Of a stretch of 64,000 bases of DNA, positions 1 to 7,946 are shown in pieces. A model generated the notes under the pieces. That model saw nothing but the letters and a program-made list of their open reading frames with translations. It had not been told where the DNA came from and ran no database searches. Both the position numbers and the translations under genes were made by a program. Source of the stretch: Treponema sp. (GTDB lineage: Bacteria > Spirochaetota > Spirochaetia > Treponematales > Treponemataceae); the NCBI GenBank assembly GCA_016288205.1, contig JAEEYO010000036.1, forward strand, positions 1 through 64,000. The letters run 5' to 3'. The stretch's first letter is position 1. Every line of letters starts with the position of its first letter.

Positions 1-311
1 AAGGCGACTTAGTTTGGCTTGACTTTGACCCGCAGACTGGACACGAACAAAAAGGTCGTCGTCCTGCAATTTGCATCTCTCAGAAAAAATACAATCAGAA
101 AATCGGTCTTGCTTTATTCTGTCCTATCACAAGCCATATAAAAGGTTATCCTTTTGAAATTGTATTAGACAAGCATTCAATAAATGGTTGTATTCTTAGC
201 GACCAAATAAAAAATCTTGATTGGAAACAAAGAAACTGCGATTTTATAGAAAAAGCAACAGAAGAGGAAATTAATTCTGTTGTAGATAATATAAAATTAC
301 TGATTGAATAG
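1..311 (+). CDS. MazF/PemK-family endoribonuclease toxin, C-terminal part (5' truncated by window edge; integron cassette)
   Basis: Frame-3 translation GDLVWLDFDPQTGHEQKGRRPAICISQKKYNQKIGLALFCPITSHIKGYPFEIVLDKHSINGCILSDQIKNLDW... stop at 309-311; matches the MazF/PemK signature (GDLVWLDFDPQxGHEQKGRRPA). Absent from the ORF track because the start is off-window. Confidence 0.85.
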   Translation, partial: GDLVWLDFDPQTGHEQKGRRPAICISQKKYNQKIGLALFCPITSHIKGYPFEIVLDKHSINGCILSDQIKNLDWKQRNCDFIEKATEEEINSVVDNIKLLIE

Positions 312-317
312 AATATC

Positions 318-381
318 ACATAACAAGAAGTTCAAAGCCGACACAGGCTCAAGGCCTGTGCGGTTTAACTCATTGTTATGC
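318..381 (+). other. attC-like integron recombination site 1 (64 bp)
   Basis: R''-like ACATAAC at 318-324 and R' GTTATGC at 375-381. The arms AGTTcAAAgCCGaCACAGGC / GCCTGTGCGGTTTAACT pair completely except for three extrahelical bases (c, g, a). Confidence 0.8.
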
Positions 382-433
382 TGACACCCGCACTGGGGTG
401 CCTGAATAAAGTAAAAAGGTATGGAGCAAAAAA

Positions 434-856
434 ATGCTAAGATTAGCGATTGTATTGATTATTATTTCTATCTCTTTATTATTTGTAGTTTTAGAAAGAA
501 TAAGAGAAAATAAAAATACAGAAGTAGAAGAAAAAAAGAATAAAGAGCTGACAGGAGCAGATAAAATAGGAATAATACATTTAATTTTTCTGTTCCTAGT
601 TTTAGTCACTGATTTAATTGATACTTTTGCCGGCAATTTTCTATACCGCGAACACAGACCTCTATTTGAAGTAGTATATAATTTTGAATTTGTCGGCCTG
701 TTTATTTTAATTCCAATCTTCTTTATAACTGTGTTAGTAAAACTAATTCGTTCATTAAAGAAAGAAAAGAAAGGCAGTGTAATTGCCTGTATATCTCTTA
801 TGCTTAACGTGGTTATGGGGCTGGTAAATGCAGGTACATATGCTTCTCACTTTTAA
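434..856 (+). CDS. hypothetical membrane protein (integron cassette gene)
   Basis: 140-aa ORF with several hydrophobic segments, lying between two attC-like sites. Confidence 0.65.
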   Translation: MLRLAIVLIIISISLLFVVLERIRENKNTEVEEKKNKELTGADKIGIIHLIFLFLVLVTDLIDTFAGNFLYREHRPLFEVVYNFEFVGLFILIPIFFITVLVKLIRSLKKEKKGSVIACISLMLNVVMGLVNAGTYASHF

Positions 857-899
857 AATATTCATCTGGAAACAATATTAAAATATTTAGTAAAATATA

Positions 900-963
900 G
901 CATAACAAAGGTTCGTAGCCGACAGACCTGTCAAGCCAGCTGCGGTACAACCAGTTGTTAGGC
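900..963 (+). other. attC-like integron recombination site 2 (64 bp)
   Basis: R'' GCATAAC at 900-906 and R' GTTAGGC at 957-963; arms GGTTcGTAgCCGaCAG.. / ..CTGCGGTACAACC with the same three extrahelical positions as site 1. Confidence 0.8.
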
Positions 964-1000
964 GGATGGCACACTGGGGAGATTTTTTAGGAAGAAAAAA

Positions 1001-1852
1001 ATGAAAAGATTTATTGTATTTTTATTTGTTTTATTATTTGTCTCAAAAATTTTTGCACAAACTAATGAATTAACGGATGCGCAAATAAAAGATGTTTTGG
1101 TAACTCAAAATATTTTTGGAGAATATCTAAAGTTTAAAAATGACAATACTTTTGTTTCCGATTATAGAACCAAAGGTGGGGATGGCTATAATTTTGAAGG
1201 GAAATATTCAATCAATAAAGGTATAATTTCTTTTTCAAATGTGAACGGAACAGAATGGGCCAATAAAATTATCACTACAGATAATAATGGAAATTTAAAT
1301 TTCAATTCAAAATATCGCTATTTACCTGATACAAATAATGGAACTTTTATTGGCTGTCTGTTTAACCTTGAAGATAAATCTTATTTCTGGTCTGTAAAAA
1401 AAATCCCATCAGACTTGATTATAGAAATAAATGGAATCAAGGTTTACAAAGTAAATAATGAAATCTACATTACAGAAAATTTAAAAATGAGAGATACCAA
1501 CTCATTAAAAGGAAAAGTTGTCGAAATTAAAGGCTGTGATTTCCGATGTAATGCTTGGGTTGAACAATCTCGAAAAGTTGTTTTTAAAGGAATGGTGATT
1601 GAAGGTTATATTGCAAAAACTGTAGAAACTGAAACAATAGATGGTGTTACAGCTCCATGGTATTATATTCAACAGCAAGAACATGATCCGTTGGATAGAA
1701 ACGAAGGAGAGATATTTTATGTATGGATTTTCGGGGGATATGTAAAAGAATTTCCTGTTAATGAAAAACATGAAAACCCTGAAGAATTAAAAGAATCCGT
1801 TGAAAGTGTAGGATTAAAATTTTATCAATATGTTAATGAAGAAAAGAAATAA
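1001..1852 (+). CDS. hypothetical secreted protein (integron cassette gene)
   Basis: 283-aa ORF with N-terminal signal peptide MKRFIVFLFVLLFVSKIFAQ; directly follows attC site 2. Confidence 0.65.
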   Translation: MKRFIVFLFVLLFVSKIFAQTNELTDAQIKDVLVTQNIFGEYLKFKNDNTFVSDYRTKGGDGYNFEGKYSINKGIISFSNVNGTEWANKIITTDNNGNLNFNSKYRYLPDTNNGTFIGCLFNLEDKSYFWSVKKIPSDLIIEINGIKVYKVNNEIYITENLKMRDTNSLKGKVVEIKGCDFRCNAWVEQSRKVVFKGMVIEGYIAKTVETETIDGVTAPWYYIQQQEHDPLDRNEGEIFYVWIFGGYVKEFPVNEKHENPEELKESVESVGLKFYQYVNEEKK

Positions 1853-1854
1853 TC

Positions 1855-1880
1855 ACCTAACAAAGCTTCTGTGGCTCCCC
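1855..1880 (+). other. degenerate/truncated attC-like half-site
   Basis: ACCTAACAAAGCTTCTGTGGCTCC resembles the left half of sites 1 and 2 (xAACAA..xxTTcNNNgCC); no matching right half or GTTRRRY follows. Confidence 0.45.
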
Positions 1881-1897
1881 GCATAGGAGAGGTCTTA

Positions 1898-2282
1898 ATG
1901 AAAGAAATTATTATCAACATGACAGAGGCTGAACTTCAAAGACATAAGGAACTTCACGGCAATGCCCCGATTTTTGAAAACCTTCACTTTATTGCGATTG
2001 GAAAAGACGAAATTGAGTGCGGAATGTTCACGCTGACTGCGGGAATTGGTGCCGAACTGCCCCTTGACCTTACAAGGTTCAGAGTGCAAAGCGACGGGGT
2101 GAGCGAAGCGATTGACACAATTCCTTATTGGCGGCTTATTTTCCTCAATGGAACTTATGGTAATTAAGAATGCGCTTGATACAGGCGAAAAGTCACTTCT
2201 CGACCAGGCATATTGGCGAGTAAAAGAGGGAAAAACGGATCCTCCTGTAGAAATAATTGACTTGTCATTGCGTGACTTATAA
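1898..2282 (+). pseudogene. hypothetical protein, probably frameshifted near 2141-2148
   Basis: Frame-2 ORF MKEIIINMTEAELQRHKELHG... (SD-like AGGAGAGG upstream) stops at 2167; an overlapping frame-3 ORF from ATG 2148 (MELMVIKNALDTGEKSLLDQAYWRVKEGKTDPPVEIIDLSLRDL) runs to 2282. Confidence 0.45.
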
Positions 2283-3812
2283 TGCAGCCGCTTTAGAAAG
2301 CCCCATGACAAAATCCCGGAATGAAGCCTCTCCTCCGGCACTCACCGTGGAGTAACAGAACAGGGCAAACCTCACGCCGACAAACTGATCCAAAGTGTAG
2401 CGCAATCTTACGGGAGCACCGAAATCAATGAAGGAAGAATCTTTTTCACTTTGGGAATCAGAGAGACAATATGCAAACTGGACCTGCTCTTTTCCGTGCT
2501 CCAAGCTGAACGTCACTTTTAATCTCAGGACCGGGGAGGAAATCTCTTTTTCTTCCATAATATTTGGCGGCGCGGAATCATAAACACCCATCGCCCAGGG
2601 TGAATAATCAATTTTGTGCTCGGCTGCAATCAGCTTGTATTTACCGCTCTTTTTTGTGACGGCAATGAATCCGTACTCACCTTCCAAAGCGCAAAGACCC
2701 GCCACGTCTCCCTCGTTGATTTTTGACGCGTCAATCTCCACGCTTCCTGAGCAATGCTCTGTAAAAGTCCTCTGTGTAAGAGTGTTCGCAGCCTGAACCG
2801 GATTCACGCAGATTTTATCGGTGCGCAATTTGAATGTGGAGCTCGTCACGTCCACAAGATTTTTATCCGGGATGTGATTCCACTGCCACGCCGGATTCGT
2901 AAAATCATTTGAGTAAAGAGGAGCGTATTTGTAATCGGGGCGGTTGTCAGTCACGCACACATCATTTTGGGCAAGGCCGTCTTCTCCAAACACAGGGAAG
3001 CCGTCAACGAAGCTCACGGGAACCAAAACCGGAATGCGGCCAAGAGCACCGTGGTCCTGAAAAACAATGGAGTACCAGCTTCCGTCATTCGCCTGCACGA
3101 CTCCACCCTGGGCAGTACCGCTGTTCCATCCCGCAAGATCGGAGCAAAGGACATCGCCACCGGTATAGGGCCCCTCAATCTTGTCCGAAACATAGCACGC
3201 CTCAGTCCGCATTTTTCCCTTGGGAATATGAATCAAAAAGACGTAGTATTTTCCGTTGATTTTATAAAAATGACTTCCCTCATATCCGAGCGCAACTTCA
3301 TCAGGATTGTCGCGGATAATCAGCTTGTTCACCCCGCCCGCCTTTGGACCGGACAAATCGCTTTCCAATTCGGTAAGTGTAATTTGCGTATTTCCGCTCA
3401 CACAAAAAACACGCCCGTCATCATCGAAAAGAAGCGACATGTCGTGGTAGAATCCCTTGATTTCAGATCGCTTCCACGGCCCCTCGATTTTTTCCGACGT
3501 GAAAAGATAGGTCTTGTGCGTGTCGTTTGCCACAAAGCTCACATAAAATTTTCCGCCATGGTAACGCAGGCTCGCCGCCCACATTCCTTTTCCGTAAGCT
3601 CCCTTGTTGTCGCTCAAAGTCTCTGCTGGTGTCACCTCAAGCTCATCAAAGACATAAGCGGCATGTTCCCAGTCCACAAGATTATACGAGCGAAGAATCA
3701 CACAGCCGGGCATGAAGTGCATCGTCGTAGTAACCATGTAGTAGCAGTCATCCACACGGATTACATCGGGATCAGGAAAATCTGCCGGGATAATATAGGA
3801 AGATTTTTTCAT
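2277..3812 (-). CDS. glycoside hydrolase family 43 protein (beta-xylosidase/arabinofuranosidase-like)
   Basis: 511 aa; IIPADFPDPDVIRVDDCYYMVTTTMHFMPGCVILRSYNLVDWEHAAYV is typical of GH43. Confidence 0.9.
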   Translation of the reverse strand: MKKSSYIIPADFPDPDVIRVDDCYYMVTTTMHFMPGCVILRSYNLVDWEHAAYVFDELEVTPAETLSDNKGAYGKGMWAASLRYHGGKFYVSFVANDTHKTYLFTSEKIEGPWKRSEIKGFYHDMSLLFDDDGRVFCVSGNTQITLTELESDLSGPKAGGVNKLIIRDNPDEVALGYEGSHFYKINGKYYVFLIHIPKGKMRTEACYVSDKIEGPYTGGDVLCSDLAGWNSGTAQGGVVQANDGSWYSIVFQDHGALGRIPVLVPVSFVDGFPVFGEDGLAQNDVCVTDNRPDYKYAPLYSNDFTNPAWQWNHIPDKNLVDVTSSTFKLRTDKICVNPVQAANTLTQRTFTEHCSGSVEIDASKINEGDVAGLCALEGEYGFIAVTKKSGKYKLIAAEHKIDYSPWAMGVYDSAPPNIMEEKEISSPVLRLKVTFSLEHGKEQVQFAYCLSDSQSEKDSSFIDFGAPVRLRYTLDQFVGVRFALFCYSTVSAGGEASFRDFVMGLSKAAAL

Positions 3813-3813
3813 C

Positions 3814-5853
3814 TCAGGATTTCTTCTGGAAGTGACTGAACGTCATGGAAAAGCTCGCACGTCCCTGGCTCACGGAACGAAGGCTTGTGGTAAATCCGAA
3901 CATCTTTTCCATGGGTGCCTGACAATGCACGATATTGCCGCCGGTTTTTTCCTCCATGCTTCCAATCATTCCGCCGCGCTGTGTAATCTGGCTCATGGCA
4001 TCCCCCACAAATTCCGTGGGAGACTCAATGTCAACCGCCATCACCGGCTCAAGCATCTCAGGTCCCGCGCTCATGCACACTTTGTCAAAGGCCTCCGCCG
4101 CAGCAGCAGCAAAAGCAACCGTAGTGGAAGTGAGTGGATCGTAAGAAAGGTCCGTAAGCGTGATTCCAGTATCCGCGCAAGGATAGCCCATCTTGATTCC
4201 GCCGCCGAAACAGTTGTTGATGCTCTGCTCGATCGCGTCAAAAATCTCATCGGGAATCTCACCGCCCTTCTTCACATTGCAAGTATAAAGATTTCCGCTT
4301 CCAGTCTCCCTCGGCTCAACGTGCAGAGTAAGCTTCGCATTATTCTCTTTTCCTGCAATCACGCGGCTGTATTCCTCGGTGTAGTCTGCGGCTTGGGTCA
4401 CGGCCTCGCGATATGTAACCTGTGGAGCACCAACGCGGCACTGCACTTTAAAATCATCACGGATTCTCGTAACAAGAACGTCAAGGTGAAGCTCTCCCAT
4501 TCCGCTGATAACAAGCTGACCCGTCTCCTCGTCATCCCTGTGCGTAAAGGTCGGATCCTCGCGGCTCAAGATTTCAAGGGTCGTGTTGAGTTTGTCCCTG
4601 TCGCTCATGGTCTCGGGCTCAATGGCAACTGAAATTACAGGCTCGGGGAATTTCACGCTCTCAAGAAGAACCGGCATTCCCTCGCTTCCAAGTGTGTCTC
4701 CGGTCTGGGCAAGTTTAAGTCCCACGAACACGGCGATGTCACCGGCACTCACGCTGTCCATCTGCTCCATGTGGTTTGCGTTCACGCGGAGGATTCTGTT
4801 GATTCTCTCCCTCTTTTTCTTCGTCACATTGTAGACCTGGGTTCCCGTACTGATTTTACCGGAGTACATCCTTACGAAACAAAGGATTCCTGCCTCGCGG
4901 TCGTACTGAATCTTAAACACGAGTCCGATCGGAGTCTTTGCATTCGGGTCACATGGCACGGAGATTTTTTCCTCCTCGTCATGCTTTTTGATGTGGATTC
5001 CCTCGGCAGGTGGAATTTCATCTGGAGCCGGAAGATAGTCAACAATGGCATCCATCAAAGGCTGCACTCCCTGATTGTGACGGCTGGAACCGCAAAGGAA
5101 CGGAACTATGGTACGGTTCAGGACCGCTTTTCTGATTGCACCCTTGAGCTGCTGGGTGGAAATCTCACCGCCCTCAAGATATATTTCGGCAAGCTCATCG
5201 TCGGTGGAGGCAACTGTGTCCACGAGCTTTTCATGCCACTCTTCGGCAAGAGCCTTGTTTTCCTCGCTGATTGGACCGACGGTAAATTTTTCTCCCTCGG
5301 TAGCGGCATCCCAGTGGATTTCTTTCATCTCAAGCAAATCAATCACGCCGTCAAAATCCTGCCCCGCACCAATCGGTATTTCCAATGCGACCGTCTCCGC
5401 ACCGAATTTCTCATGCACGTCATTCATCGCGCCAAAAAAGTTCGCCCCGATTCTGTCCATCTTGTTCACAAAGCAGATTCTCGGAACGTTGAACTCATCG
5501 GCCTGTCTCCAAACCGTCTCTGTCTGCGGCTGCACCCAACCCACCGCACAAATTACCGCGACGGCTCCGTCAAGTACGCGAAGGGATCTTTCAACCTCGG
5601 CAGTAAAATCCACGTGGCCGGGAGTGTCTATGATGTTTATCTGGCAACCCTTCCATTCCGTAGTAATGGCCGCTGATGCAATGGTGATTCCACGGTCCTG
5701 CTCCTGCTGCATGAAATCCATAGTGGCCGCACCGTCGTCAATCTCGCCAATCTTATGAATCTTGCCGGAATAGTAAAGGATTCTCTCCGTAGTGGTAGTT
5801 TTGCCCGCATCAATATGGGCCATGATTCCAATATTTCTCATCTTATCTAACAT
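3814..5853 (-). CDS. fusA: elongation factor G
   Basis: 679 aa; AHIDAGKTTTTERILYYSG, DDGAATMDFMQQEQDRGITI, DTPGHVDFTAEVERSLRVLDG, NKMDRIGANF. Confidence 0.95.
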   Translation of the reverse strand: MLDKMRNIGIMAHIDAGKTTTTERILYYSGKIHKIGEIDDGAATMDFMQQEQDRGITIASAAITTEWKGCQINIIDTPGHVDFTAEVERSLRVLDGAVAVICAVGWVQPQTETVWRQADEFNVPRICFVNKMDRIGANFFGAMNDVHEKFGAETVALEIPIGAGQDFDGVIDLLEMKEIHWDAATEGEKFTVGPISEENKALAEEWHEKLVDTVASTDDELAEIYLEGGEISTQQLKGAIRKAVLNRTIVPFLCGSSRHNQGVQPLMDAIVDYLPAPDEIPPAEGIHIKKHDEEEKISVPCDPNAKTPIGLVFKIQYDREAGILCFVRMYSGKISTGTQVYNVTKKKRERINRILRVNANHMEQMDSVSAGDIAVFVGLKLAQTGDTLGSEGMPVLLESVKFPEPVISVAIEPETMSDRDKLNTTLEILSREDPTFTHRDDEETGQLVISGMGELHLDVLVTRIRDDFKVQCRVGAPQVTYREAVTQAADYTEEYSRVIAGKENNAKLTLHVEPRETGSGNLYTCNVKKGGEIPDEIFDAIEQSINNCFGGGIKMGYPCADTGITLTDLSYDPLTSTTVAFAAAAAEAFDKVCMSAGPEMLEPVMAVDIESPTEFVGDAMSQITQRGGMIGSMEEKTGGNIVHCQAPMEKMFGFTTSLRSVSQGRASFSMTFSHFQKKS

Positions 5854-5882
5854 AAAAAATTTCCTGCCGGGGGCTTTAGATT

Positions 5883-5940
5883 AAAAAAAATTAGGAACCG
5901 CCGCAAGAGTAAAAACACCTACAGCGATTCCCGGTTCTAA
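5883..5940 (-). terminator. candidate rho-independent terminator downstream of pgi
   Basis: On the minus strand TTAGAACCGG ... CGGTTCCTAA followed by a run of T's (plus-strand A-tract 5883-5890). Confidence 0.45.
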
Positions 5941-5948
5941 GATTTTTC

Positions 5949-7538
5949 TTACTTTATAAGCAATTCAGCATAAGCCTTGAGCGAGCCGTCCATCTTTCCG
6001 GAGAGGACTGACTTTGCAAGGGTCTTTCCGAGCTGTACGCCTTCCTGGTCGAAGCTGTTCACATTCCAAAGGAAGCCCTGGAACATTACCTTGTTCTCGA
6101 AGTGCGCAAGAAGGGCGCCAAGGGACTCGGGGTTCACTTCCTTTCCGTAAATCAGGCTTGAGGGACGCTCACCGGCGAAGAATTTGTTCGGATTCTCGTC
6201 GTCCTTTCCACATGCGAACGCGACAATCTGTGCGGCAACGTTGGCTGCGAGCTTTGTCTGGCTTGTGGATCCCTGGATCGTAACGTCCTTTCCGGTCTGG
6301 TTCTTCTGGAATGCGATGAACTGGAGCGGAATAATGTCGGTTCCCTGGTGGAGCAGCTGATAGAATGAGTGCTGTCCGTTGGTTCCCGGCTCACCGAAAA
6401 TTACGGGGCCTGTCTCGTAGTTGATTTTCTTTCCGAAGCGGTTCACGCTCTTTCCGTTTGATTCCATGTCAAGCTGCTGGAGATGCGCGGGGAAGCGGCT
6501 CAGTGCCTGTGAGTATGGAAGAACTGCGGTTGAGGGCATCTTGAGGATGTTGCGCTCGTAAACACCGATCAGTGCGTCCATGAGGGCGGGATTTTTTGTG
6601 ATGTCCTTTTCACAAGCGAGTTTGTCCTCGGCTGCGGCTCCGTTAAGGAAGGCTGCGAATGTGTCCGGACCGAATGCGAGAGAAAGAATCGCACCGCCCA
6701 CGGATGATGTGGATGAGTATCTTCCGCCGATAAAGTCATCCATGAAGAAAGCGGCCATGTAATCGGGATTTCCCACGAGAGGAGAAGTCTCGCTTGTAAC
6801 GGCAATCATGTGCTTGGAGGTCTCAAGTCCAGCTCTCTTGAGATAGTTTTTCACGAAGGACTCGTTGGTAAGGGTCTCAAGTGTGGTTCCGCTCTTTGAC
6901 ACAAGGATGAAAATGGTGCGTGAAAGGTCAATGGATGCGAGTACGGAGGCTGCATCGTCGGGATCAACATTGGAGATGAAGTGTGCCGTCATCTTGAACT
7001 TTCCGTTTGCCTTTGCCCAGTTCTCAAGAGCAAGGTACATGGCGCGGGGTCCCAAATCTGAGCCACCGATTCCAATCTGACACACGTCGGTATATTTCTC
7101 GCCCTTTTCGTTCACGAGTCTTCCGGTGTGGACTTTCTGAGCGAAATCCGCGATGGCCTTCTGCTGATCAATATAGAACTTTCTCTTGTTCACGCCGTCA
7201 ACCACGACATCCTTTCCGAGCTGTCCGCGTGTAAGCTGGTGAAGAACCATTCTCTTCTCGCCCGTGTTGATTATCTCACCGTTGTAAAGGGCCTCATACT
7301 TTTCCAAAAGCTGGGCTTCCTTCGCCACTTTCTTGAACGCTGAGATAAGCTGCTTGCTGACCTTTTTCGCCGCATAGCAGTAGGTAAGTCCCCCGCCCAT
7401 CGGCATGGAAAAATCAGCCACACGCTTTGCCCCGGACGCACCGGAAAGCACCTTTGCGAGAGAAACGGAATCTTTGAATGATTTGAGTTCCTTAAAACTT
7501 TCAAGCTTGTTCAAATTGTTCCAAGAGATAGTTGCCAT
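5949..7538 (-). CDS. pgi: glucose-6-phosphate isomerase
   Basis: 529 aa; QIGIGGSDLGPRAMYLALENW, VSKSGTTLETLTNE, GGRYSSTSSVGG. Confidence 0.95.
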   Translation of the reverse strand: MATISWNNLNKLESFKELKSFKDSVSLAKVLSGASGAKRVADFSMPMGGGLTYCYAAKKVSKQLISAFKKVAKEAQLLEKYEALYNGEIINTGEKRMVLHQLTRGQLGKDVVVDGVNKRKFYIDQQKAIADFAQKVHTGRLVNEKGEKYTDVCQIGIGGSDLGPRAMYLALENWAKANGKFKMTAHFISNVDPDDAASVLASIDLSRTIFILVSKSGTTLETLTNESFVKNYLKRAGLETSKHMIAVTSETSPLVGNPDYMAAFFMDDFIGGRYSSTSSVGGAILSLAFGPDTFAAFLNGAAAEDKLACEKDITKNPALMDALIGVYERNILKMPSTAVLPYSQALSRFPAHLQQLDMESNGKSVNRFGKKINYETGPVIFGEPGTNGQHSFYQLLHQGTDIIPLQFIAFQKNQTGKDVTIQGSTSQTKLAANVAAQIVAFACGKDDENPNKFFAGERPSSLIYGKEVNPESLGALLAHFENKVMFQGFLWNVNSFDQEGVQLGKTLAKSVLSGKMDGSLKAYAELLIK

Positions 7539-7693
7539 AAATCGCCTCTTATAATTTTTTATGGGATTCCAGACATCAGTGTCCGAAAATCCTCTTTTTT
7601 TCGCTTTTTACTCTATCAAATTTCTTGAAATTATGCTATAATATTTTGAGTCTTTTTGAAAGACTTTTGAAAAAAATTTTACAGGAGCTTATT

Positions 7694-7939
7694 ATGATAG
7701 GCATCATCATTTCAATTTTGGTCGGAGCCCTCATCGGATGGATTGCGGGAAAAATCATGGACAGCAAGCACGGATTCTGGATGAACTGTCTTCTTGGAAT
7801 CATCGGAGGAGCCGTTGGTTCAGCCCTTTCTCGCTTACTGATGACAAACGGGGGAATCGTAATCAACGTAGCGTTCGGAATCGCAGGAACAGTTATCGTC
7901 ATTGCTCTCGTAAGACTGGTGGCTGGAAAGAAGTGGTAA
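7694..7939 (+). CDS. GlsB/YeaQ/YmgE-family (transglycosylase-associated-like) small membrane protein
   Basis: 81 aa from ATG 7694 (SD AGGAG upstream): MIGIIISILVGALIGWIAGKIMDSKHGFWMNCLLGIIGGAVGSALSRLL. Confidence 0.8.
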   Translation: MIGIIISILVGALIGWIAGKIMDSKHGFWMNCLLGIIGGAVGSALSRLLMTNGGIVINVAFGIAGTVIVIALVRLVAGKKW

Positions 7940-7946
7940 TACCATT

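Noticed and set aside
900-963. tRNA gene suggested by GGTTCGTAGCC
   Set aside because: No cloverleaf; the sequence is better explained as the left arm of an attC site.
4771-5676. 301-aa plus-strand ORF opposite fusA (also 2967-3839 and 3832-4632 opposite GH43/fusA)
   Set aside because: Fully antisense to strongly supported genes with no family resemblance or convincing SD; explained by codon bias on the coding strand.
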